In this document: positions 1-8,163 of the stretch, one piece after another
Layout: the number at the start of each line of letters is the position of its first letter
How positions within the stretch are numbered: position 1 is the stretch's first letter
Assembly (NCBI RefSeq): GCF_001586785.1
Contig: NZ_LUFH02000074.1
Location: 1 to 32,408, forward strand
From: Sphaerospermopsis aphanizomenoides BCCUSP55
GTDB lineage: Bacteria; Cyanobacteriota; Cyanobacteriia; Cyanobacteriales; Nostocaceae
Length of the DNA: 32,408 nucleotides
Direction of reading: 5' to 3'
The notes under the pieces: model-generated
Database searches by the model: none
What the model saw: only the letters and a program-made list of their open reading frames with translations
What the model was told of the DNA's origin: nothing
Made by a program: the position numbers and the translations under genes

Positions 1-104
1 AAGAAAAACGAAAACAAGAAAAACAAGAAGAGGAGAAGAAGAAATAAAAAGAAGAAAATATGTATGTACAGGGAGAAAGGAATAATGTGGAAGAGGAAGG
101 ATAA

Positions 105-1601
105 CTACAATGGTGTAAAGAAGAAGAAAATGATAATGAAGTAGGATTAGAAAATAATAAACAAATACATATTAATATAGAGAAAATCTGGAAAGAATTA
201 TCTAAACCTCCGTTTGGATATAATGAGTATACTTTTACAATGTTATTCGTCGCATGGTTATCTTACCATCGCACCCAAGTGATGTTACATGGTAATTTCG
301 GTCTTCCCATAACTAAGAAAGAACAGATATCAGTTGACGAAAAACCTATTAAAGATTGGGTAATAACAAATGTTTTAGATAAACCTAAAGATTTTGTCAA
401 TAAATGGATTTTAGAATCTTCTAAAACACCAATAGTAATTCCTGTTCAGGTTATTAATTCCACGGAAATACCGACAATAATGGATTATAATCAAGCACAG
501 AAATTCATTCAAGACATTGATAATTTTCTTAATTCTCCTACTCCAGATCCAACACAGTTAGAAGCAGTCAAACCCAAGAAACAACAAATATCAGGAGGAA
601 TTAAAAAAATTGAAAGTTGGTTAAAACCAATAGAAACCGCAGAAAATTTACAGGATGATGTCAACCTAGAAAAATTGATAAATCTTTATCCTGATCTACA
701 AATACAATTAGTAAAACCAAAAACCTTTAATTTAGCAAATAACTCAATATCATCAGTATCATCTGGTAATTTAGATACTATTACTGTTAACCCAACTGAA
801 CAGCAAAAACAACGTCACAGCAATGCTTTAAAAATTATTCTTGCTAAAATTGATGAATTTGTAGAAGAATTATCTGGAAAATCTGAATCTTTGAAAACAG
901 AACAAGAATTTGGTAGTTATCAAGTTGAAATTCAAACAGCAATTGAAAAAATTACACAAGTTTCTTTACCTCAACATTTACTAGATATTTTAAATAATTC
1001 TCTGGGAGTTGCTAATAGAAAACTCGGTGAAATTCAACATCAGTCAAAAATTAAAGACTGTTTAGATAACATTCAAATTCGTTATAATTCTCTCAGTGAT
1101 AACGCAAGTCAGCAAGATTACCTGAACGCTAAAAATTATATTGAGGAATTAACAAATACTAATAATTTGCTTAAACAAGAATCTCTTTATCAGGAAATAG
1201 TGAACGATATTGAAAATAAATATCAAAGTTTATCCCACAAAATTACCCTTTGGGAAGAAAGACTCATAGAAATAACCAAAGATCAAGCATTAAAATTATC
1301 TCAAGAAGTCAGTCAACAACAAAACCGTTTTACTCAACCAGAAGATTCACACAAAGTTGAACAAATATTAGCACAATTAAAGCAGATTATTTTAGAAAAC
1401 CCCCACCAGGAAGAAACTACTACCAAAAAACCAGATGATGCTAATTTAATCATAGAAGATATTAATAATAAAATACAAGCAATTCAATCTGAAAGTACAG
1501 AAAACAAAATCATTGCTTTATTTAAACAACTTACTCTTACTAGAAGAAAAGAATTATATCAAAAATTAGCAGCTTTCTTGAATAACCAGGAGGAAAATTA
1601 A
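105..1601 (+). pseudogene. C-terminal part of a PglY/BrxC-like BREX ATPase, upstream frame interrupted by stops
   Basis: The first ATG of this frame is at 240, but the frame is open from 105 and the residues just before the ATG (PPFGYNEYTFT) read straight on into MLFVAWLSYHR, so 240 is unlikely to be a true start. Further upstream the same frame stays rich in Glu, Lys and Asn to the window edge but contains TAA at 45 and 102, suggesting nonsense mutations or read errors. The visible part is a charged, mostly helical C-terminal region with coiled-coil character from about residue 190 of the ATG version onwards. The P-loop expected of PglY/BrxC would lie outside the window. Assignment rests on the PPFGYNEYTF...LFVAWLSYHR segment, which recalls DUF6079/PglY-like proteins, and on the BrxL-like gene two genes downstream. 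Its stop overlaps the next start by one base. Family call is moderate; the broken state is inferred. Confidence 0.5.
1588..1593 (+). promoter_or_regulatory. Strong ribosome binding site AGGAGG
   Basis: A full AGGAGG lies 7 bases before the ATG at 1601 and within the end of the preceding gene. It fixes the start of the 215-aa gene and indicates translational coupling in this operon. Confidence 0.8.
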
Positions 1602-2248
1602 TGACTAAAATCATTTTAGATCCTTCTGGTTCATATCCACCAGAAAATCACTATATTGTGATCACTACAGAAGTGGAATGGTTAAAATATTTAACTCTTG
1701 AACATGAACATTATTTGATTCAAGGTAAAACACTTTGTAATTGGACTGAAGAATGGTTAAGAGTATGGAATAAATTAGATTTAATTGTTGAGAAAAAACA
1801 GCTACGACCTGAACAGAATATTAGTGATTTTATTCCTCAAGAACCTGAAGGAGAAATTAATAACCGTTATCATGAGACAGTAATAGTTAATTGTGTCGTT
1901 CAATGTGAAGCACAAAAACCAGGAGAACTAACTATTACAATATATAATTATGATCAAATAACTTTGAGCAATCTGTATTTAACTATTAATGAGTTACCTA
2001 GTTTTGAAAATATCAAACTTCCAGATTTTACCATTCCCCCTAATGACAAACGTATTCATGAAATGATTATTCATGAATATCCTCAATTACCACCACACAA
2101 AAATAAAATGACTATTGACTTATCTGGGAAACTAACTTTTAATTTTGAGCAGGAAAAATCAGGAGAATCAAAACTTGATTCTGAGTCATATTTGACTATT
2201 AAACAAATCTACAATAGTGGTTTTCAAGGAGATTTAAATGATTTCTAA
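1601..2248 (+). CDS. Unknown 215-aa protein in BREX-like operon
   Basis: I do not recognise this family. It is a soluble, acidic protein with no signal peptide or membrane segment. The N-terminal 75 residues are mixed alpha/beta; residues 95-190 alternate hydrophobic and polar positions (for example GELTITIYNYDQITLSNLYL) and look like a beta-sandwich, possibly Ig-like. It overlaps the preceding gene by one base and the following BrxL-like gene by 11 bases, so all three are translationally coupled. In known BREX operons PglZ or PglX may lie in this position; it matches neither in length or motif. Co-location suggests a role in the defence complex, but this is inference only. Confidence 0.7.
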   Translation: MTKIILDPSGSYPPENHYIVITTEVEWLKYLTLEHEHYLIQGKTLCNWTEEWLRVWNKLDLIVEKKQLRPEQNISDFIPQEPEGEINNRYHETVIVNCVVQCEAQKPGELTITIYNYDQITLSNLYLTINELPSFENIKLPDFTIPPNDKRIHEMIIHEYPQLPPHKNKMTIDLSGKLTFNFEQEKSGESKLDSESYLTIKQIYNSGFQGDLNDF

Positions 2249-3695
2249 TTATGATAATGATTTAGTTAGTCGCGTTTTTCAATCACTAAGTATTGATAAA
2301 AAACGTTTAGATTCGAGGGGAATCAAAAATGTTGGTATTCCTAGTTTTGTTTCTGAATGGTTACTAGATAAACTTGTTCCAGGAATGGGTAAGTTAAATG
2401 AGATGGAATTAGACAAAATTAATAGTTTTGTCGGAAAAGCATTTCCCCGAAAAGATGATCAAGAAGTGATTAAGTATAACCTGACTAAAGGAGAAATTCA
2501 TAAATTAATTGCTTTGATGCAGGTAAGAATAAAATTAGATTCTACATCTAAACAAATACCTGAACCTTTAGCAAATATCCCCATTTTAAATTTATCAAAT
2601 TGTGAAATTCCCACAGATATTGTAGACAAATATCAAAGGTTACTCAGACAAGGAGTATGGGGGAAAATTTCCTTACGTTTAAAAAGCAATGTGAATGGTA
2701 ATTTTAGGGTATCAATTACTGATTTTGATCCTTTCCAATCTTCGGAAGTTGATCTAGAAGAATATGCAGAATGTCGTTCTAATTTTACCACAGAACAATG
2801 GCGAGATTTAATGTTTTCTTCTATGGGTTATAATCCCGAACATCCAAATTATAACCATCTTGCAAAAACACGAATGTTAACTCGGTTAATTCCTTTGGTT
2901 GAGTCTAATTATCATATTATGGAATTAGCACCAAAGGGAACGGGTAAAAGTTTTGTTTATGAAAATATTAATAATAAAGTTTCTGTAGTGAGTGGAGGTA
3001 AAATCACACCTGCAAAATTATTTATTGATGGGAAAACTCAATCAGTGGGTTTATTAGGACGTTATGATGTGGTAGTTTTAGATGAAATTCAAAGTTTGAC
3101 TTTTGATAATCCTGATGAAGTTATTGGTCCTTTGAAAACCTATCTTGCAAATGGTAGTTATAACCGTTCTGGTTTTTCTGATACCCCAATTTCTAGTGAT
3201 TGTTCTTTAGTGTTATTAGGTAATATTGAATTGGATGAATATCAACTTCCTAAAAATAGATTTAATTTGATGAAGAATTTACCGAAATTTTTCTCGGAAA
3301 CAGCTTTTTTAGATCGGTTTGCAGGAATTTTACCCGGTTGGGAAATTCCTAAATTTCAACGAGATATGATTGCTGATCAAATTGCTTTAAAAATGGACTT
3401 TTTTGGAGAAGCATTATTCTCTTTAAGAAGAGATAATCGTTTTTACCAATATGCACAAGAACATACAGAATTTGATCATCAAACTATTACAGGTAGAGAT
3501 GAAACAGCTATTCTTAAAACTGCATCCGGTTTGTTAAAAATTCTTTATCCCCATTTGCAATTAACTTTACAAGATTATCAACGAGATTGTTTAGAAGCTG
3601 CTAAAGAAATTCGTCAATACATTCGCAATGTTCAATATCACCTCGATGATGAATTTAAGCAATACGGAAAAGAAATTTATGTTGATGTTAGATAA
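2238..3695 (+). CDS. brxL: BrxL-like AAA+ protein (short form)
   Basis: BrxL is the AAA+ component of several BREX phage-defence systems. Here a DNA-binding-type N-terminal region (about residues 1-200) precedes an AAA core with Walker A APKGTGKS at about residues 231-238 and Walker B VVVLDEI at about 278-284, followed by LLGNIEL, a likely sensor-1 stretch. The sequence ELAPKGTGKSFVYENIN followed by VSGGKITPAKLF is very BrxL-like. At 485 residues it lacks the C-terminal Lon-type protease-like domain of the roughly 680-aa BREX type 1 BrxL; a short family without this domain is known, so it need not be truncated. AAGGAG at 2226-2231 sits 6 bases before the ATG, inside the previous gene. Classical PglX and PglZ genes are not in the window, so completeness of the system cannot be judged. 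Confidence 0.8.
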   Translation: MISNYDNDLVSRVFQSLSIDKKRLDSRGIKNVGIPSFVSEWLLDKLVPGMGKLNEMELDKINSFVGKAFPRKDDQEVIKYNLTKGEIHKLIALMQVRIKLDSTSKQIPEPLANIPILNLSNCEIPTDIVDKYQRLLRQGVWGKISLRLKSNVNGNFRVSITDFDPFQSSEVDLEEYAECRSNFTTEQWRDLMFSSMGYNPEHPNYNHLAKTRMLTRLIPLVESNYHIMELAPKGTGKSFVYENINNKVSVVSGGKITPAKLFIDGKTQSVGLLGRYDVVVLDEIQSLTFDNPDEVIGPLKTYLANGSYNRSGFSDTPISSDCSLVLLGNIELDEYQLPKNRFNLMKNLPKFFSETAFLDRFAGILPGWEIPKFQRDMIADQIALKMDFFGEALFSLRRDNRFYQYAQEHTEFDHQTITGRDETAILKTASGLLKILYPHLQLTLQDYQRDCLEAAKEIRQYIRNVQYHLDDEFKQYGKEIYVDVR

Positions 3696-3710
3696 TTTGC
3701 ATTTTACAGA

Positions 3711-3907
3711 AAGTCTCGGAAATTACTCAACACATTTCCCAAATACCAGTACGTAATTAATCTTGTTTCCGGACCAAAAATTTTGAATTCTTTACATTTT
3801 TAATTGATGATGCCACAGATGAATATGTAGAAACCTGCACAGAAATAGAAAGATTCACGATCCAAAATCAAAAATAGTATTACTTGTATGATGTAGAAAT
3901 TGTAGCC
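3711..3907. repeat. Degenerate second copy of the membrane-protein/thioesterase junction
   Basis: Positions 3711-3763 closely match 28468-28520, the end of the small membrane protein gene and its downstream TAATTAAT, with few mismatches. Positions 3879-3907 match 28548-28577, the 3' end of the thioesterase gene, including the reversed codons for ISTSYK and stop. In the 28.5-kb copy only about 30 bases separate the two blocks; here an unrelated insert of about 115 bases lies between them. The copy is in the same orientation about 24.8 kb away, so it is a broken direct repeat on either side of the island. It is not functional coding sequence. Confidence 0.75.
3761..3877 (+). pseudogene. Orphan C-terminal coding fragment
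   Basis: Between the two blocks of the degenerate repeat, one + frame reads FEFFTFLIDDATDEYVETC and ends ERFTIQNQK before TAG at 3875. The composition is that of a real protein C-terminus, but there is no start codon or room for an N-terminal part. Probably a fragment of an unknown gene left by rearrangement. Family unrecognised. Confidence 0.3.
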
Positions 3908-3955
3908 CTGTGAACCTGAAGATGCCGACATCCTTGGTGGAAGCAGGAAGCAAAC
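3908..3955 (+). mobile_element. IS200/IS605-like right-end remnant
   Basis: The stretch with TGTGAACCTGAAGATGCCGA followed by GTGGAAGCAGGAAGC resembles the conserved 3' end, overlapping the omega-RNA, of cyanobacterial IS200/IS605 TnpB elements. The first half also resembles the reversed sequence at 25784-25815 beside the TnpB remnant. No tnpB is left here. The call is by memory of the motif. Confidence 0.4.
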
Positions 3956-4021
3956 ATCAAAACTGCTCTATTTTCTTAGTTGGAGAGTTTTGTGTAAGTT
4001 TTGTACTGCACTACTAAAACT

Positions 4022-4930
4022 TCATTCGTATCCTAGTTCTCGTGCTAGATAAATAACTTCAGGAAGAAATCCTTTTTTATCTTTGCGCCAAGGTAATGGA
4101 CCTTCCAGCTTTGATGGTTTACTGGCTGATGGCCGAAAAATAGGAGATTTTTGGAATCCAGGATTATTTCCCCATTCCGTTCCATAGGGTCCCATACAGG
4201 CATAAGAAGATTTCTCTGTCTGTAACATCGCTTGGTAAGCTGCCTCATTCCAGCTTAAACCTAATCTATGGCAGATTTTATCCAGGTATGTTTCAGGATT
4301 ACTAATGATTTCCTCTCCGCGAATAAACATATGTTGATCAGAAGGAATCGTATTGAGAAACTCTAAAATCCTGGATTGAGTTCTGTACCACTCATATTGA
4401 GGATCAATGATAGGGGGATCGAGAGAATAGTCAACAGAGTCAGCAACGGCTAACTCCGCAACAGCTTGGGGCGCTTTCATCATTGACTTTCCTTGCTCTC
4501 GGGGATGACGAGTAATGTATAGATAGAAAGCATTAGGGAAAGTTTTATGGATGCGTTGTAGTGTTGTAGCTTGTTTAGGGTATGCAGGACTTTTATCAAT
4601 AATTCGTAGAGGCGCAATTTTATTACAGAGATGCCAATAGATATCTGCTGTGTTGTAATCAAGCCGTTGTGTAATCCACCGTTGAGCCATTGCCACTGAT
4701 TCTATGGTCTGCTCACCACTGTAAAGTTGTGCGATCGTCCTCAGCAATCCATGAAGTATGAACTGGCGCGCACCTCGGCTCACATCTACTAGTTCTTGCA
4801 GAGTTTCTTTGACAAACAAATTTATCTCTGGTACTCCGTAAGCTTCTGGATGCTGACCCAGCATGGCACAAACTAGTGAAGTAAAAGAGCGAGGAGATGC
4901 CAATATAATTACAGGGTGAGGAACTGACAT
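4022..4930 (-). CDS. PAPS-dependent sulfotransferase (ST1)
   Basis: A 302-aa sulfotransferase-fold protein predicted to transfer sulfate from PAPS to a hydroxyl. The 5'-phosphosulfate-binding loop is ASPRSFTS at residues 11-18 and the 3'-phosphate motif is YITRHPREQGKSM at about 138-150. The C-terminal part has YACMGPYGTEWGN, closely paralleled in ST2 (YAYVGPYPARGGN), so the two are paralogues. No signal peptide or transmembrane segment is seen, fitting a cytoplasmic enzyme. It is the last gene of the minus-strand arm, 25 bases after the membrane fusion gene, so co-transcription is likely. The substrate is unknown; the neighbouring PKS product is the natural guess. No clear Shine-Dalgarno precedes the ATG. 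Confidence 0.85.
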   Translation of the reverse strand: MSVPHPVIILASPRSFTSLVCAMLGQHPEAYGVPEINLFVKETLQELVDVSRGARQFILHGLLRTIAQLYSGEQTIESVAMAQRWITQRLDYNTADIYWHLCNKIAPLRIIDKSPAYPKQATTLQRIHKTFPNAFYLYITRHPREQGKSMMKAPQAVAELAVADSVDYSLDPPIIDPQYEWYRTQSRILEFLNTIPSDQHMFIRGEEIISNPETYLDKICHRLGLSWNEAAYQAMLQTEKSSYACMGPYGTEWGNNPGFQKSPIFRPSASKPSKLEGPLPWRKDKKGFLPEVIYLARELGYE

Positions 4931-4955
4931 TATGTAAATACAACTTATTTGGATA

Positions 4956-7583
4956 TTAAGGCAACCAAGACCATACTTCTATTTGAATGAATCGAACTAG
5001 TGGTCGAGTCAGCAGTACGAATAATGGTTTTTTACCAGCATCAATTTTGGCATAGCCAGACATTCCCGTTTTTAATGTCTGGGGAGAATTAGCTAAATCA
5101 ATTATAACTTTGAAAACTCGATTAGTTTGGGTAATATCACTTTGCATCGCAGAGTTAGGGTCAGCTTTGGAATCAGTTTCAACTTTAGTAGCAGGTTCGA
5201 TAGAAACAACTTTCCCGGAGAAAGGATTATTGGGATATAGTAGTAACTTGACTTCAGCTAGATCTCCAATCTCAATTTCACCGGCATCATATTCAGGAAC
5301 TTGAATTTCGCCAAATAGCTGATTACTATCTTGGACAACGGCAAACTTTTGCCCTGGCTTTAAGTAAGTACCAATTTTCTGTTGGAGATACGAATCTACT
5401 AAGTAACCATCAAAAGGCATCACTAACCTAGTGCTTTTCTTTTGAGCTTCTTGGTACAATAATTCCTTGCGTAATCGTTGCAATTCCGCCTGAGCCGCTT
5501 TCACTTCTTGACGGGCTGCTTCAATATCTTCTTTACGAGACCCGGTAAGTAGCAAAGTTAATTGTGCGCGAGCTTGTCTGAGACTATCTTTTTTGGCAGC
5601 TAATGTCTGGTACATTTCATTGACATTTTTCTTCTTGATCCCTATAGTTTGCTGTGCTTCTTCAATTTGAATTAAATCTATTTCATACTTTTTCTTTTCT
5701 TCTTCATAAGACTCGCGGGCTAAACCTCCTTCTCGATACAAGATTTCCTGGCGTGCCGCTGAAGCCCCACTATATTGAGCTTGAGTTTTAGCTTTTTGCC
5801 AGCCCTTCCTAGCAATTTCCACTTCATCAATCGCTGCTCTTAATCTAGTTTCTACAGCAAAAACTTCATTTTGAATAATGCCTACTTGTGCTTCCGCAAC
5901 AGCAATTTCTTCATTTATTGGACCCTTGATCAATTTACTGAGTTCAGCCTGTTTCTTTTCAATATTGGCCTGTTGTTCTTTAATATTTTCTTGCAAGTTT
6001 TGAATTTTATTCTCAATATCTGTGGATACCATACTGGCAACAATCGTTCTTTTGGCAATTCGTTGGCCATCACCACCATTGAAGAAGACTTGTGTAATTT
6101 TTCCTTCAACAGGTGCTTGAATTTGTTGTTGGGTTGGTGGTAGTAATTGCAGTTCTCCACCAGGTGCATAGGAGAAGGGCAGACAAAGAATTACAGCTAA
6201 ACAAAATAATACTGCTAATTTAATCCACTGATTTGACAGAAAATTACTGATACTTTTAAATATGGTATCCTTTGTAGATTTTGGTTTTCCTAAGCTTGTG
6301 GAAGTTGAACTTGTAGTAGTTTTTTGGGGGTTGATCCTTGTTACTTCTGGAATCACAAAGGCAAGCCAACGTAGAAATGCAATTATAACCAGGAATAAGA
6401 CAATATAGCCTGTCGCTCTTCCTAAAATTCCAGGAAAGATACTTTCGAGTTTAATTGTGAGGTCAGGGACAATAGACAAAGCAAGATATACCCAAACTAA
6501 TATTAGTGCAGAAGCATAGACTAATAATACCCACTGCTTACCTTCAGAAATAGTGTTTGGGAGAGGTCTAAATTTCAACTTAGCTAGCAGAATATAGAAT
6601 GCTTCCTGGAATAGATGGGGAGAGAGATTAAAATAGGTTGTTACCCATTTGAATACATCAGATTGACGAAGTGGCAAAGTGATTAGCAAAAAAGAAACAA
6701 GTCCAACTTGTCCCATCATTGCTAACCAATAGGACAGTTGAGTTCCTGTTCCCCGTAGGCTATACCAGCCAATAATTCCTACAATAAATATAAATGCCCG
6801 AGCAGCCGGAGATGAACAGTAAGTCCAGAGCTTTACGGAGCGAGGTGTCTTTCTGAGTCCGTATCTGTTAATGAAGAAGCGCGGAAGGATGCCAAAATGA
6901 AGCCGGATACCAAGTTCTTTAACTTGTCCCCCAAAATGGGCGAATACTGCTCCTGCTACAATGCGACTAAAAATGTTGACACTAATGAGAGAGAATAAAA
7001 ACGAACAAATGTAATTAAGTTCTTTATCAATACTAGTAAGGTCATAAAAAAAGAGTTTTTGTTGTCTAAAAAAGAGTTGAAGTGCAACAAAGAATCCTGG
7101 AATCAGAAGCCAAGTTATTGCCACAAATATCAAATGAAATGGCCGAGTGACAGCAGCCAAAAAATTAAAAATATGTTCGGGATTATAAAGAACGAAGCGT
7201 AACTCTGTAAATTCACTATCTTCGTCGTTTGCTGTAGGAGATGATTGTGCTTCAGAGGTATCTTGTCTGGTTATTCCTCCTCGGTTATCAGTGAGAGTTA
7301 AAACTTGTTCTAGTAGCCCAAGTTCATTAATCTGCCCAATAAAATTCTGTAGATCTTCTTCCGTCAGGATTTTGTGAAAGGCTTCGTTAAATGAGGAAAT
7401 AATCTGTTGGGAATCAGAAGAACCATTCAATAATCGACAAATAAATAGTTCTTCTTCCTTCAGCAGAAAGGTTTCTCCAGATATAGGGTTTTTAATGAAG
7501 TAGGATTTTGTTTGCTCTCCTACTCTTTGGGTTTCTGTAATGATAAGATCTGGACGAAAGCGAGTTGGGATCGTTGTAGACAT
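4956..7583 (-). CDS. PqqD-like / M50-like membrane / HlyD fusion protein
   Basis: An 875-aa protein. Residues 1-100 look like a PqqD-type winged-helix domain (ETFLLKEEELFICRLLNG...). Residues about 130-420 contain several membrane segments arranged like an S2P/M50 protease, with FAHFGGQVKELGIRLHFGILP where M50 enzymes have their active site, but no HExxH motif, so peptidase activity is improbable. A further membrane segment at about 452-470 leads into a HlyD-type adaptor: a half-lipoyl piece (QAPVEGKITQVFFNGGDGQ), a long coiled coil at about 530-700, the second half-lipoyl piece (MPFDGYLVDS), and a beta-barrel. Such proteins are usually found with export systems; no ABC transporter or TolC gene is in the window. 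It follows the KS-AT gene in the minus arm after a 580-base gap holding a mini-element. It may present or export the lipid or polyketide product; this is inferred. Confidence 0.8.
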   Translation of the reverse strand: MSTTIPTRFRPDLIITETQRVGEQTKSYFIKNPISGETFLLKEEELFICRLLNGSSDSQQIISSFNEAFHKILTEEDLQNFIGQINELGLLEQVLTLTDNRGGITRQDTSEAQSSPTANDEDSEFTELRFVLYNPEHIFNFLAAVTRPFHLIFVAITWLLIPGFFVALQLFFRQQKLFFYDLTSIDKELNYICSFLFSLISVNIFSRIVAGAVFAHFGGQVKELGIRLHFGILPRFFINRYGLRKTPRSVKLWTYCSSPAARAFIFIVGIIGWYSLRGTGTQLSYWLAMMGQVGLVSFLLITLPLRQSDVFKWVTTYFNLSPHLFQEAFYILLAKLKFRPLPNTISEGKQWVLLVYASALILVWVYLALSIVPDLTIKLESIFPGILGRATGYIVLFLVIIAFLRWLAFVIPEVTRINPQKTTTSSTSTSLGKPKSTKDTIFKSISNFLSNQWIKLAVLFCLAVILCLPFSYAPGGELQLLPPTQQQIQAPVEGKITQVFFNGGDGQRIAKRTIVASMVSTDIENKIQNLQENIKEQQANIEKKQAELSKLIKGPINEEIAVAEAQVGIIQNEVFAVETRLRAAIDEVEIARKGWQKAKTQAQYSGASAARQEILYREGGLARESYEEEKKKYEIDLIQIEEAQQTIGIKKKNVNEMYQTLAAKKDSLRQARAQLTLLLTGSRKEDIEAARQEVKAAQAELQRLRKELLYQEAQKKSTRLVMPFDGYLVDSYLQQKIGTYLKPGQKFAVVQDSNQLFGEIQVPEYDAGEIEIGDLAEVKLLLYPNNPFSGKVVSIEPATKVETDSKADPNSAMQSDITQTNRVFKVIIDLANSPQTLKTGMSGYAKIDAGKKPLFVLLTRPLVRFIQIEVWSWLP

Positions 7584-7654
7584 TGGTGTTAATAAAATTT
7601 AGCCTGACTACTATGCAAGAAATTAATTAATATTCCTGATTTAGGAACATACCT

Positions 7655-7967
7655 AGGACTTACGCACAAGTAACGGAATAATATCATGTCCGTTGGAATA
7701 CTTACGATACCTGTTAGGGTAGGGAATAGGGAATAGAAAAAAGCAAATATGTCCAACACTTTTATATCGTCAGTAATTAGCCAACTTGATATAATTTATC
7801 CCTTACGAAAGTCGTAAGCCATACCACTCCAGACACAGAGGACACAGAAACATAAGGGTTTGTTAGATATAGCCGTGGACAGGGTGGTTAGGACATCAAT
7901 TGAGAATTAAACTCCCACTAAAAGAGGGTTTGATTCCTAACTCCTGCTATATTGTGCGTAAGTTCTG
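7655..7967. mobile_element. MITE-like element bounded by AGGACTTACGCAC / GTGCGTAAGTTCT
   Basis: Terminal inverted repeats AGGACTTACGCAC at 7655-7667 and GTGCGTAAGTTCT at about 7954-7966, the right one with one mismatch, enclose about 310 bases. Within it, 7801-7862 is an inverted near-copy of 24608-24669 in the second element of this type. No transposase frame is present. It separates the KS-AT gene from the membrane fusion gene and may affect their joint transcription. The remaining bases from 7584 to 8163 hold only short direct repeats such as GGGAATAG and a CTCTTGCCTTTTGCCTCTTG stretch near 8043-8070; I see no gene there. Confidence 0.55.
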
Positions 7968-8163
7968 TCATGATGTGTAAGTAGAACGACGTGAAAAAAC
8001 AAGAGTTTGTAACAAAATGTAAAGTAGCCTAAAAATCTCTTCACTCTTGCCTTTTGCCTCTTGTCTTGTCATAACGACAAATTTTAACGCCAACCTACTT
8101 ACGTAATCTGTTCAAAACTCAAATAGGAGTTCTATATTTATGCTTTCATAGGGATGCTCCCCC

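Noticed and set aside
4045-4248. Extra minus-strand frames inside ST1 (4045-4248, 4480-4662, 4713-4943)
   Set aside because: They lie in other frames of a gene with clear PAPS-binding motifs and have no recognisable domains.
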